A stretch of DNA of 64,000 bases from Corallococcus silvisoli (lineage in GTDB: Bacteria; Myxococcota; Myxococcia; Myxococcales; Myxococcaceae), in assembly GCF_009909145.1 (NCBI RefSeq), contig NZ_JAAAPJ010000020.1:62001-126000 (forward strand), written 5' to 3'. Both the position numbers and the translations under genes were made by a program. Shown here in pieces: positions 47,686-56,304 of the stretch. Within the stretch, counting starts at the first letter, position 1; each line of letters opens with the position of its first letter. The notes under the pieces were generated by a model, which was not told the DNA's origin, did no database searches, and saw only the letters and a program-made list of their open reading frames with translations.

Positions 47686-49706
47686 GCCGCCCCCCGCTCG
47701 GCGTCACCGCCAGGCAGGGGCGGGGCGGCGCCCACCGTCGGCGCCTCCGCGTGCAGCACCGCGGCCCGGCGCTGCGGCCACACGGCGATGAGCGTGCCCA
47801 GCAGCAGCAGCGGCAGGCTGTACCAGATCCATCCCACCAGCGGGAACACCCAGACGTTGAAGCTGGCGGTGCCCGTCGTCTCGCTGAAGGCCATCAGCGA
47901 CACGTACAGGTCCTCCTTCGGGGATTCGCGCACCGCGGGCGTGCCCACGGGGTCCGTGCTCCGCTCGTAGTAGTTCATCCGCGGGCGCAGCTCGCTCACC
48001 GTGCCGTTGGGCGCCGTCACCTCCAGGCGCGCGGCGACGAAGGTGCGGTGCGGCTCCTCGCCGGAGGACAGGCCCACGTACTTGAGCTGGTAGCCGTCCA
48101 GCATCAGCGTGCCGTCCTTCTTCAGCGTGCCGGACGTGTGCTTCACGTACGCGCTGGAGGCCGCGACCGCGACGATGATGAGCACGATGCCCAGGTGCAC
48201 CACGTAGCCGCCGAAGCGCCGGCGCGCCTTGCCCGTCGCCGTGGCCAGCGCCGTGACGAAGCCCTCCTTGCGCTCCGTCATGCGCACGCGCACCGGCACC
48301 GCCAGCTCGCGCAGCGTGATGAGGGTGACGAAGCCCGCGATGCCGAAGGTCATCAGCGGGTACACGCCGCGCAGGCCCGCCGCGTGGCAGGCGATCGTGA
48401 TGGCCACGCCCACCGCCGCGGGGATGAGGAACTGCCGGCGCAGGGCCGCCTTGTCCGGCGTGCCCCAGGGCAGCACCGGGCCCACGCCCATGAGGAAGAG
48501 CACCGCGATGCCGCCCGGCACCGCCATCTTGTTGAAGTACGGCTCGCCCACGCTCACGCGGATGCCGCGAACGGCCTCCGACACCAGCGGGTAGAGCGTG
48601 CCCAGGAGCACCGTGAAGGTGATGGCCACGAACACCAGGTTGTTCACCAGGATGCTCGCCTCGCGCGACAGCAGCGAGTTGAGCCGGCCCTCCGGCGCCA
48701 GCAGGTGGCCGCGCGTGGCCAGCAGGCCAATGCACACCACCAGCAGGACGCCGATGAACACCAGGAACGTGGGCCCGATGTCCGACTGGGTGAACGAGTG
48801 CACCGAGTTGAAGATGCCGGAGCGGGTCATGAACGTGCCCAGGATGGTGAGCACGAACGACGCCAGCGCGAGGCTCAGCGTCCACAGCTTCAGCATCCGC
48901 TTGCGCTCCTGCACCATGGTGGAGTGCATGAACGCCGTCGCGGTGAGCCACGGCAGGAAGCTGGCGTTCTCCACCGGGTCCCACGCCCAGTAGCCGCCCC
49001 AGCCCAGCACCGCGTACGCCCACCAGGAGCCCAGCACGATGCCCAGCGTGAGGAACATCCACGCGATGAGCGTCCAGCGGCGCAGCGGGGCCATCCACGC
49101 TTCGCCAATCTCCCCGCGAAGCAGCCCCGCCACCGCGACGCCGAAGGGCACCGTCATGCCCACGTAGCCCGCGTACAGCATGGGCGGGTGGATGATCATC
49201 AGGAAGTGGTTCTGCAACAGCGGGTTGGGCCCGGGCCCATCCGCCGGCACCGGCGACACCGCGCCCCAGGGGTTGGCGGGGCCCGCGATGAGGAAGGCGA
49301 AGAAGACGCCCACGGCCAGCATGGTGCCCAGCGCCAGCTGCATGTAGCGCGCGTGCTCACGGCGGTGCACGAAGGCGAACGCCGCCACGTACACGCCCAT
49401 GATGAGGCCCCAGAAGAGGATGGACCCTTCCAGCGCGCTCCACAGCGACACGATGGTGTAGATGAGCGGCGTCGCGCGGCTGCCCACCTGGGACACGTAC
49501 TTGACGCTGAAGTCGTGGTTGATCAGCGCCTCCACCATCACCAGGTTGCTGCCAATCATGCAGGCGGCGAAGCCCCACACCGCGCGCAGCACCCAGGGGT
49601 AGCTCGCGTCCGTGCGGCGCATGCCCCCCACCAGCCCGATGATGGCGCCGAAGGCCGCGAAGGCCAGCCCCGCCAGCACCAGCCCATAGCCCAGCATTCC
49701 GTTCAC
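47682..49706 (-). CDS. ccmF: Heme lyase subunit CcmF (cytochrome c-type biogenesis)
   Basis: About 674 residues with many transmembrane segments. The Trp-rich signature WGGYWAWDPVENASF and the conserved motif MIIHPPMLYAGYVG identify CcmF, which transfers heme from holo-CcmE to apocytochrome c. A GTG at 49706 overlapping the ccmE stop (GTGA) is taken as start; ATG at 49697, three codons in, is an alternative. Earlier in-frame starts would run into ccmE and are rejected. Confidence 0.93.
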   Translation of the reverse strand: MNGMLGYGLVLAGLAFAAFGAIIGLVGGMRRTDASYPWVLRAVWGFAACMIGSNLVMVEALINHDFSVKYVSQVGSRATPLIYTIVSLWSALEGSILFWGLIMGVYVAAFAFVHRREHARYMQLALGTMLAVGVFFAFLIAGPANPWGAVSPVPADGPGPNPLLQNHFLMIIHPPMLYAGYVGMTVPFGVAVAGLLRGEIGEAWMAPLRRWTLIAWMFLTLGIVLGSWWAYAVLGWGGYWAWDPVENASFLPWLTATAFMHSTMVQERKRMLKLWTLSLALASFVLTILGTFMTRSGIFNSVHSFTQSDIGPTFLVFIGVLLVVCIGLLATRGHLLAPEGRLNSLLSREASILVNNLVFVAITFTVLLGTLYPLVSEAVRGIRVSVGEPYFNKMAVPGGIAVLFLMGVGPVLPWGTPDKAALRRQFLIPAAVGVAITIACHAAGLRGVYPLMTFGIAGFVTLITLRELAVPVRVRMTERKEGFVTALATATGKARRRFGGYVVHLGIVLIIVAVAASSAYVKHTSGTLKKDGTLMLDGYQLKYVGLSSGEEPHRTFVAARLEVTAPNGTVSELRPRMNYYERSTDPVGTPAVRESPKEDLYVSLMAFSETTGTASFNVWVFPLVGWIWYSLPLLLLGTLIAVWPQRRAAVLHAEAPTVGAAPPLPGGDAERGAA

Positions 49707-50197
49707 GGCGCCCCCGGCGGCGTCGCGGCGGCGGTGGTGGCGCCCTCGGCCAGCGTGTCCTGCCACTTGCGCGGGGACTCGCCTTCCTTGGGGGCGCGGT
49801 ACTCGTTGGAGTGGTTCACCATCAGCCGGTTGGAGGTGAAGATGCCGGCCTTGTCATAGGTGCCCTCCACCACGACGCCGATCTTCTCGCGGAACATCTG
49901 CGGGGGCGTCTCCAGCGAGCGCACGTGCACGCTCTTGGCGTCCTCGTGCGCGCTGTCCGCCACGCGGAAGTCCAGCGTGGTGTGGGACTCGTTCCAGTGG
50001 ATGCTGCCCGGCTGCACCACGCCGCCCAGGCGGATGGTGGCCGAGTAGGCCTTGTCCCCGTTGGAGAGCAGCTCCGACGGGCTCCAGTAGTAGACGAGGT
50101 TCTCCCCGATGTTGCCGAAGGCGATGAAGCCGAGGCCGGCGCCGGCGAAGAGCAGGGCTCCCAGCGCGATGAGGCGGTTGCGGTTGACGGGCGTCAT
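49703..50197 (-). CDS. ccmE: Cytochrome c maturation heme chaperone CcmE
   Basis: 164 residues. An N-terminal membrane anchor (~9-28) precedes a beta-barrel domain. His129 in VNHSNEY corresponds to the heme-attaching His of the HxxxY motif. The ATG at 50197 has AAGGAG 7 nt upstream and gives the normal family length; a longer upstream frame lacks a ribosome site and overlaps ccmD. Confidence 0.9.
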   Translation of the reverse strand: MTPVNRNRLIALGALLFAGAGLGFIAFGNIGENLVYYWSPSELLSNGDKAYSATIRLGGVVQPGSIHWNESHTTLDFRVADSAHEDAKSVHVRSLETPPQMFREKIGVVVEGTYDKAGIFTSNRLMVNHSNEYRAPKEGESPRKWQDTLAEGATTAAATPPGAP

Positions 50198-50201
50198 GGG
50201 C

Positions 50202-50372
50202 TCACTCCTTCGAATCGGCGGAGGCGCGAGGACGGCGCGCCCAGAGGGAAACCGAGTAGAGCACGAAGGCGGCCACGGAGATGCCGTAGCACGCGCCCAC
50301 GTACCCCCAACCACCCTGGAGGCGGCCACTGCCCACCTGGGCCAGCACCAGCAGCGACGTCAGCGAGGTCAT
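50202..50372 (-). CDS. ccmD: Small membrane protein, CcmD-like
   Basis: 56 residues. A single transmembrane helix (~23-45, ending VLYSVSLWARR) is followed by a basic-then-polar tail, the usual CcmD layout. It lies exactly between ccmC and ccmE, where CcmD is encoded in other ccm operons, 2 bp after ccmC and 4 bp before ccmE. CcmD helps release holo-CcmE from CcmABC. Start ATG at 50372 with AAGGTGG upstream. Sequence similarity in this family is low, so position is the main evidence. Confidence 0.75.
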   Translation of the reverse strand: MTSLTSLLVLAQVGSGRLQGGWGYVGACYGISVAAFVLYSVSLWARRPRASADSKE

Positions 50373-50374
50373 GT

Positions 50375-51088
50375 TCAGGCCACCTTCGAGGAATGGGCCG
50401 CGCGCTGCGCGGGGTCGTCCGTGGGCAGCGCATCCGGCAGCGCCACCTCCGCCTTCCGCTCCGCGAGCGCGATGCGGTAGCGGTGCACCATGAAGAGGAT
50501 GAGCAGCGCCAGCATGCCGAACGCCGCCACGCGCAGGGGCAGCACCATCTGCGGGTCCACCGTCTTGGGGGTGGACTGCACCTGATGGAGGCTGCGCCAC
50601 CAGCGCACGGAGAACCACACGATGGGCAGGTTGATGGCCCCGATGATGGCCACCACCGCGCTCCACACCGCGCGCTTCTCCGGGTCCTCCACGAAGCGCC
50701 GCAGCACCAGGTAGCCCGTGTAGGACACCAGCAGGATGGCCTCCGACGTCAGGCGCGGGTCCCATGACCAGTACACGCCCCAGGTGGGGCGGCCCCAGAT
50801 GGAGCCGGTGATCATCCCCAGCGTGCCGAAGAGCAGGCCCACCTCCGCGGAGGCCTCCGCCATGGCGTCCGTCTTCCACGACTGGCGCAGGAGGTACGTC
50901 ACCGCGGCCACGAAGTTGATGAACATGGCCATCATGGCCATCCACTGGAGCGGCACGTGGACGTACATGATGCGCTGCACGTCGCCCATCTCCCGGTCCG
51001 GCGGCGCCCATGCGAGCCCCAGCCACCAGCCGACGCCCAACAAGCCCAGCACCAACGCCGGCAGGCCAAACTTGACGAACTTGTTCAT
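50375..51088 (-). CDS. ccmC: Heme exporter protein CcmC
   Basis: 237 residues with six predicted membrane segments. WGVYWSWDPRLTSE is the CcmC tryptophan-rich heme-handling motif, and conserved His residues lie near the ends of periplasmic loops (YVHVPLQW; SVRWWRSLHQ). It presents heme to CcmE. GAGG lies 8 nt before the ATG, 3 bp after ccmB. Confidence 0.93.
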   Translation of the reverse strand: MNKFVKFGLPALVLGLLGVGWWLGLAWAPPDREMGDVQRIMYVHVPLQWMAMMAMFINFVAAVTYLLRQSWKTDAMAEASAEVGLLFGTLGMITGSIWGRPTWGVYWSWDPRLTSEAILLVSYTGYLVLRRFVEDPEKRAVWSAVVAIIGAINLPIVWFSVRWWRSLHQVQSTPKTVDPQMVLPLRVAAFGMLALLILFMVHRYRIALAERKAEVALPDALPTDDPAQRAAHSSKVA

Positions 51089-51091
51089 CCT

Positions 51092-51787
51092 TCAGTCCTC
51101 GATGACCCGGGGAAACAACACGAAGCCTACGCCCCAGTAAATCAGATTGAACCCCAGCAGCAGCCCCTGCCATGAGCCCAGCTGCTGCATCGGATCTCCC
51201 TGGAGCACGAGGGTGGTCCCCTTGGCAGCGGAGAGGAGGGCCGGGATGACGAGCGGGAACAATAGCAGAGGCAGAAGCACATCCCGGGCCCGGGCGTTGC
51301 TTGAAATCGCCGCGTAGACCGTCCCTGGGGCGCTGAGCGCCAGGCTGCCCAGCACCAGGATGCCCGCCAGGTCTCCAAGCCCGGTGACGATCCGCACCCC
51401 GTAGAGGGCCACCATCACCGGCACCAGCAGCACGCCCAGGGCCAGGAGCAGCAGGGCGTTGCCCAGGGCCTTGGACAGGAAGATGGCCCGGGCGTCCGCG
51501 GGCGCCAGGCGCACGCCGTCCAGGCACGCGTTCTCCGACTCCACGCGGAAGGACTCGCCCAGGGACAGCACGCTGGCGAACAGGATGGCCAGCCACAGGT
51601 AGCCGCCCGCGTTGCGCTCCAGCAGCTTCGTGTCCGGCCCCAGCGCGAAGGAGAAGAGGAGCAGCGTCGCCATGGCGAAGAACACCAGCGCGTTGAGCCG
51701 CGCGCGGGTGCGCCATTCAATGAGCAGGTCCTTGCGCAGCAGGACGAGCGTCGTCTGGAAGAGGCCCGGGGGGCGCGTGGACCTCAT
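51092..51787 (-). CDS. ccmB: Heme ABC exporter membrane subunit CcmB
   Basis: 231 residues with six hydrophobic segments. The N-terminal LLRKDLLIEWRTRARLNALVFF is typical of CcmB, the permease partner of CcmA. The ATG at 51787 overlaps the ccmA stop (ATGA), which decides it over a start 15 codons upstream inside ccmA. Confidence 0.92.
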   Translation of the reverse strand: MRSTRPPGLFQTTLVLLRKDLLIEWRTRARLNALVFFAMATLLLFSFALGPDTKLLERNAGGYLWLAILFASVLSLGESFRVESENACLDGVRLAPADARAIFLSKALGNALLLLALGVLLVPVMVALYGVRIVTGLGDLAGILVLGSLALSAPGTVYAAISSNARARDVLLPLLLFPLVIPALLSAAKGTTLVLQGDPMQQLGSWQGLLLGFNLIYWGVGFVLFPRVIED

Positions 51788-52449
51788 GCCGCCACCGCCC
51801 GGCCGTCCTGCAGGTGCAGCCGCTCCTCGCACAGGCTCATGCCCTGCTCGATGAGGTGCGTGGCCAGCACCACGGTGGTGCCGCCCGCCTTGAGCTCCGC
51901 GATGACGCCCTCCATGTCCCGGATGCCCGCGGGATCCAGCTCGCCGAAGGGTTCGTCCAGGAGCGCCAGCGCCGGGGCCTTCATCAGGAGGCGCGCGATG
52001 GCCAGGCGCTTGCGCATGCCTGCGCTGAAGCCCCGCACCGGGCTGTCCGTGCGGCGGGTGAGGCCCACCCGGTTCAGCAGCGCGTCCGCGGCGTCCTGCG
52101 GCGCGTCCACCCCCAGCAGGCGGGCGAGCACCATCAGGTTCTGCTGCGCGGTGAGGTCCTCATAAAGGAAGCTGGCGTGGGACAGGAGCGCCACGTCGCG
52201 GCGCACCGCTTCGCGCTCCAGGACGGCGTCCCGGCCCAGCACCTCCACCCGTCCCGCGGTGGGGCCGAGCGCGGTGGCGATGAGGCGCAGCAGCGTCGTC
52301 TTCCCGGAGCCGTTGTGGCCGGTGAGCAGCAGCGAGCGCCCCGGGGGCAGCGCGTAGGTGAGCCGGGCCACCGCCCACCTTCGCCCATAGCGCTTGCTCA
52401 CGTCATGGAGGGCGAGCGCGGGCGCTGATCCAGAGGGGGGAGGAGGCAT
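51784..52449 (-). CDS. ccmA: Heme ABC exporter ATP-binding protein CcmA
   Basis: 221 residues. Walker A GHNGSGKTT (44-52), a signature region FSAGMRKRLAIARLL (~138) in which Met replaces the Gln of the C-loop as in many CcmA proteins, Walker B ALALLDEP and the switch His in LATHLIEQG. It powers release of heme-loaded CcmE from CcmC/CcmD. First gene of the operon. Confidence 0.93.
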   Translation of the reverse strand: MPPPPSGSAPALALHDVSKRYGRRWAVARLTYALPPGRSLLLTGHNGSGKTTLLRLIATALGPTAGRVEVLGRDAVLEREAVRRDVALLSHASFLYEDLTAQQNLMVLARLLGVDAPQDAADALLNRVGLTRRTDSPVRGFSAGMRKRLAIARLLMKAPALALLDEPFGELDPAGIRDMEGVIAELKAGGTTVVLATHLIEQGMSLCEERLHLQDGRAVAA

Positions 52450-52795
52450 CGGCGGGCCGTTTCGTAGCCGGAAAACCCGCTGTCCACCAGTGAAACCCCT
52501 GGCCCGCGGGGGCCCGCCCGCGCCTGCCCGCGGGAGGGCGGGAAGTTTTTACGCCTGCTCCGCCTGTCCGCCACCCTGCCACTGAAAGGTTTTCCCCACC
52601 GGTGGGCGCTCAGCGCCACTGCCGCCAACGACCGGGACCTCCGTGGGAACTTTCGTTCCACCAGGAACACATGAATTAAGCGTTTTGCAGGGTGAATTCC
52701 CTACCCTATCGCCTTGGCATCCACCGTGCACACACCGCGATGGGGCCCGTTCCATTGGGGGGAACGGGCGGGATTGCGGGCTGGAGGGAGGCGTG
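52450..52795. promoter_or_regulatory. 346-bp divergent intergenic region between ccm and exopolysaccharide operons
   Basis: It must carry promoters for ccmA (leftward) and the deacetylase gene (rightward). No convincing -35/-10 pair was found by eye. The segment around 52671-52710 (TTAAGCGTTTTGCAGG then TACCCTATC) is the least GC-rich part and the best place to look for the rightward promoter. A GC-rich hairpin with a T tract is listed separately. Confidence 0.35.
52513..52550 (+). terminator. Terminator-like hairpin with T tract
   Basis: CCCGCCC (52513-52519) pairs with GGGCGGG (52536-52542), followed by AAG and five T. The shape is right for intrinsic termination of rightward transcription, yet no rightward gene lies upstream. 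It may block antisense reading out of the ccm operon or belong to the ccm leader in the other orientation. Confidence 0.45.
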
Positions 52796-54124
52796 ATGGC
52801 TGGCAGGGTGTTGCGGCGGGCGGCGAAGGCGGCGGCGGCGGGATTGCTTCACTACAGCGGAGCACGCAAGGCGATGGCGGCGTACCGCCGGTCACAGTCC
52901 GGAGGGCGGCGCATCCTCATCGTGAGCTACCACCGCGTGGTGAGCGACTTCACGGGGGAGTTGCAGCGCTCCATCCCGGGCCTGCTCATCTCCCAGGAGA
53001 CATTCCGGCGGCATCTGGAGGAAGCGCACGCGGCGGGTTTTGAACTGGCGAGCCTGGGCGACGCGGTGGACGTGATGGCGGGGCGGCGCACGGCGAAGAA
53101 GGACCTGTGCGTGGTGACGTTCGACGACGGCTACCGGGACGTCTACCGGCACGCGTACCCGGTGCTCAAGCAGATGGGGGTGCCGGCCATCACCTACCTG
53201 CCCACGGCGTTCATCGACACGGACAAGCGCTTCAACCACGACCGGCTGTTCCACCTGCTGCGCCGGGTCCAGGAGCGCAAGTTCCGCCCGTTCTATGAAT
53301 CCATGCCGGGCCCGTCGCTGGAGCTGTTGGGGCCCATCCTCTCCGGGCAGAAGACGGTGTCCGCGTCGCTGGACGACTTCATCGGTGAGCACCCGACGCG
53401 TGTGCTCACGGGCATCATCGACGCGCTGGAGCAGCAGCTGGGCGGCGGCTCGGACCTCATCCCGGAGCAGGGCGACGTGATGAGCTGGGAGGAGGTGCGC
53501 CGCATGGCTCGCGACGGCTTCGAGTTCGGCGCGCACACGCTGGGCCACACGGTGCTGACGCTGGAGCCCACGTCGGTGGTGGAGCACGAGATCCTGGAGT
53601 CCAAGCGCACCATCGAGCGCGAGGTGGGCATCCAGGTGAAGGACTTCGCGTACTGCAACGGCTGGTACTCGGATGAGATCATCCGCGTGCTCACGCAGAA
53701 CGGCTTCCGCTCCGGCGTCACCACGGAGGACCTGCCCAACCGCGTGGGGGGCGACCCGTTCACCCTCAAGCGCAAGGTGATGTGGGAGAACTTCAGCCTG
53801 GGCATGATGGGGGACTACTCGTCCGCGCTCACGGTGTGCCAGTTCGATGACTGCTTCGGCGTGCTGGGCATGAACCACCCGGTGCTGGGGCGCCGGCCGC
53901 ACTCGCTGTCCTCCTCCGGCCCGTCCAACACGCTGCTCATCCAGGACCTGGAAGGCCCGGACGCGTCACTGGCGAAGGCGACTCCGGTGGAAGTCGTGGA
54001 TGTGACAGCGCCGGTCTTCGTGAAGGATCCGCGGGTTGCCGCGGCGCTGACCGGTGCCCAGGTCGTGGTGGCGCCGAACGTGGCCATTGCCCCGGAGGCG
54101 GCGAAGCCGGAGGAGATCCAGTGA
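52796..54124 (+). CDS. Polysaccharide deacetylase family protein (ExoL-like)
   Basis: 442 residues. TFDDGYRD (Asp110, Asp111) and the metal-binding FGAHTLGHT (HxxxH) are NodB/CE4 motifs for metal-dependent removal of N- or O-acetyl groups. There is no clear signal peptide, suggesting cytosolic action on lipid-linked precursors. The ATG at 52796 follows GGAGGGAGG; the frame is open further upstream but without ribosome sites. First gene of a five-gene operon whose order matches, from memory, exoL-exoP of the Myxococcus xanthus spore-coat polysaccharide genes. Confidence 0.88.
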   Translation: MAGRVLRRAAKAAAAGLLHYSGARKAMAAYRRSQSGGRRILIVSYHRVVSDFTGELQRSIPGLLISQETFRRHLEEAHAAGFELASLGDAVDVMAGRRTAKKDLCVVTFDDGYRDVYRHAYPVLKQMGVPAITYLPTAFIDTDKRFNHDRLFHLLRRVQERKFRPFYESMPGPSLELLGPILSGQKTVSASLDDFIGEHPTRVLTGIIDALEQQLGGGSDLIPEQGDVMSWEEVRRMARDGFEFGAHTLGHTVLTLEPTSVVEHEILESKRTIEREVGIQVKDFAYCNGWYSDEIIRVLTQNGFRSGVTTEDLPNRVGGDPFTLKRKVMWENFSLGMMGDYSSALTVCQFDDCFGVLGMNHPVLGRRPHSLSSSGPSNTLLIQDLEGPDASLAKATPVEVVDVTAPVFVKDPRVAAALTGAQVVVAPNVAIAPEAAKPEEIQ

Positions 54125-55638
54125 GTGCATCACCCAAGCCGGCAGCGTCCCCGTCGTTCCTGGGGCGCGCCGGCCCGTTGGTGTTGGCCCGCCTGTTCAC
54201 GGCCGGGCTCACGCTGTCCATCCCCCTCGTGCTCGCCCGGGTGCTGCGCCTGGATGAGTACGGCACCTACTACCAGCTGTTCCTCATCGCCACGACGCTC
54301 TCCTACGTGCTGCCCTTCGGCGTGGCGCAGAGCCTCTACTACTTCCTGCCCCGCGCGGAGGCGAAGCGGCCCTACCTGGGGCACGCGCTGCTCTTCGTGA
54401 CGGGCGCGGGGCTGGTGGCGGCGGGCCTGGTCTGGGGCTTCCTGGGCCACGTGGCGGCCTACTTCAACAACCCCGCGTTGATGGAGCACCGCGCGGCACT
54501 GGCGCTCTACACGGCGTTCTTCCTGGGCAGCTATCCGCTGGAGATTTCACTCACCAGCCAGGGCAGGACGAAGGCGTCCGCGACGGTGTACCTGGTGTCC
54601 GACGCGGTGCGCTCGGGGGTGATGGTGCTGCCGCCGCTGTTGGGCTTCTCCTTGCACGGGATGATGATCGCCGTGGCCTGCTTCGCGGGCCTGCGCTACG
54701 CGGCGACCTGGGGGGTGTCGCTCAGGGGCTCCACCGGGCCGCTGGTGGACTGGAAGCTGTTCCGCGAGCAGCTGGTGTACGCGGCCCCCTTCGGCGCGGC
54801 GATGTGCCTGGCCATCCCCCAGCAGAACGCGCACATGTACGCGGTGGCGGGCGTGGTGGCCCCCGCGGTGTACGCGCTCTACCGGGTGGGGTGCTTCCAG
54901 TTGCCGGTGGTGGACCTGCTCTACACGCCCACCAGCGAGGTGCTGATGGTGCGCCTGGGGGAACTGGAGCGCGAGGGCCGCCTGGAGGAGGGCGTGGAGG
55001 CCTTCCGGGAGGCGGCCGGGAAGCTGGCGTTCGTGTTCCTGCCGTTCGCGGCGTTCCTCTTCGCGGCGGCGCCGGAGTTCGTGGGGGCGATGTTCGGCCA
55101 GAAGTTCCTGCCCGCGGTCCCCATCTTCCGGGTGAGCGTGCTGGGCGTGGTGCTGTCCATCCTTCCCATGGACGGCACGCTGCGGGCCCGGGGCCAGACG
55201 CGCGCCATCTTCGCCTCGTACCTGGTGAAGGCGGCGGTGACGGTGCCCCTGCTGTGGTTCGGGGTGAAGCACTTCGGGATGATGGGGGGCATCACGTCCT
55301 GGGCGCTGGCGGAGGTGGTGGGCAAGGGGATGTTGCTCTTGCGCGTGCCCCGCGCGCTGTCCACGTCCCAGCGGAAGCTGGGGTTTCGTGACGTCATCCC
55401 GTGGCGGGAGCTGGGGCAGGCGTCGCTGGCGGCGGTCGCGGCGGGTGGGAGCATCTTCCTGTTGCGCACGGGCGTGCACGACGCGTGGATGAACCTGCCC
55501 ACGGGCTTCCTGTGGCGCGTGCTTCCCCTCGCGGTGGCAGGACTGCTCTTCATCGTGGGCTATGTCGTGGGTCTGTATGCGCAAGGCGTTCGCCCCTGGA
55601 GCGCCTTGCAATCCCTCCGGCCCCGCCGGGCGGTGTGA
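54121..55638 (+). CDS. Wzx-type oligosaccharide flippase / polysaccharide biosynthesis membrane protein (ExoM-like)
   Basis: 505 residues with about 12-14 hydrophobic segments and the MATE/Wzx-type N-terminal pattern (LVLARVLRLDEYGTYYQLF). Expected to flip undecaprenyl-linked repeat units across the inner membrane. The GTG at 54121 overlaps the deacetylase stop (GTGA). No polymerase or export gene is in the window, so the rest of the pathway must be encoded elsewhere. Confidence 0.88.
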   Translation: MSASPKPAASPSFLGRAGPLVLARLFTAGLTLSIPLVLARVLRLDEYGTYYQLFLIATTLSYVLPFGVAQSLYYFLPRAEAKRPYLGHALLFVTGAGLVAAGLVWGFLGHVAAYFNNPALMEHRAALALYTAFFLGSYPLEISLTSQGRTKASATVYLVSDAVRSGVMVLPPLLGFSLHGMMIAVACFAGLRYAATWGVSLRGSTGPLVDWKLFREQLVYAAPFGAAMCLAIPQQNAHMYAVAGVVAPAVYALYRVGCFQLPVVDLLYTPTSEVLMVRLGELEREGRLEEGVEAFREAAGKLAFVFLPFAAFLFAAAPEFVGAMFGQKFLPAVPIFRVSVLGVVLSILPMDGTLRARGQTRAIFASYLVKAAVTVPLLWFGVKHFGMMGGITSWALAEVVGKGMLLLRVPRALSTSQRKLGFRDVIPWRELGQASLAAVAAGGSIFLLRTGVHDAWMNLPTGFLWRVLPLAVAGLLFIVGYVVGLYAQGVRPWSALQSLRPRRAV

Positions 55639-55657
55639 GCGTCGTCGGGAACAAGAC

Positions 55658-55684
55658 GCGTGGGGAGGACTTCCCTCTCCACGC
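55658..55684 (+). other. Stable 11-bp hairpin between flippase and acetyltransferase genes
   Basis: GCGTGGGGAGG pairs with CCTCTCCACGC (one G-U pair) around the loop ACTTC. It lies 20 bp after the flippase stop, in a 102-bp gap. The following bases are not T-rich, so it is more likely an mRNA processing or stability element, or a leaky terminator. Confidence 0.5.
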
Positions 55685-55740
55685 CTGGGTACTTAGTTTC
55701 CAGGCGTCACGAAGTTCGGGCGAGGGCGAGGGAGGGCGTG

Positions 55741-56271
55741 ATGGGATTCGACGCGATGACGTTGTACCGGATGGCGCACGGGCTCAAGCAGCGGGGGGTT
55801 CCACTGCTTCCGGCGGTCCTTCGCAAGGCCATCTACTACCTGAACAGCTCCTACATCCCCGAGGACGCGGAGCTGGGTGAAGGCACGCAGCTGGGCTACG
55901 GCGGCATCGGCGTGGTCATCCACAAGTCCGCGAGGGTGGGCCGCCACGTGCTCATCTCCCAGCAGGTGACCATCGGCGGGCGCTCCGGCCTGGAGGGAGC
56001 TCCGGTGATTGGTGACTACGTGCGCATCGGCGCTGGCGCCAAGGTGCTGGGCAACATCCACGTGGGCGACTTCGCGGTGATTGGCGCCAACGCGGTGGTG
56101 CTCAAGGACGTGCCGGCGGGCGCGGTGGTGGCGGGCGTGCCCGCGAGGATGATCCGCCAGGACGCGGATCCGCTGGCCACCTACCAGCGCGAGATGGGCC
56201 TGCTGCCCCCGCGGACGTCGCCCAAGCTCACCCGGGTTCCCCGGTCCTCCCCGCGGGCGTCCATCCGCTAG
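55741..56271 (+). CDS. Hexapeptide-repeat acyltransferase, serine O-acetyltransferase-like (ExoN-like)
   Basis: 176 residues. Left-handed beta-helix repeats begin near residue 40 (AELGEGTQLGYGGIGVVIH), with the CysE/NodL-type core VTIGGRSGLEGAPVIGDYVRIGAG and a C-terminal GVPARMI. Probably acetylates a sugar of the polysaccharide precursor rather than making O-acetylserine, given the operon. The start at 55741 is supported by GAGGGAGGG; a longer frame crosses the hairpin. Confidence 0.82.
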   Translation: MGFDAMTLYRMAHGLKQRGVPLLPAVLRKAIYYLNSSYIPEDAELGEGTQLGYGGIGVVIHKSARVGRHVLISQQVTIGGRSGLEGAPVIGDYVRIGAGAKVLGNIHVGDFAVIGANAVVLKDVPAGAVVAGVPARMIRQDADPLATYQREMGLLPPRTSPKLTRVPRSSPRASIR

Positions 56272-56304
56272 GCGGCGGCTTCGGAGAAGAGGAGGACTTC
56301 CTTC

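Noticed and set aside
47751..49859. 702-codon plus-strand open frame opposite ccmF
   Set aside because: His/Arg/Gln-rich composition typical of antisense shadows; ccmF on the other strand has clear family motifs.
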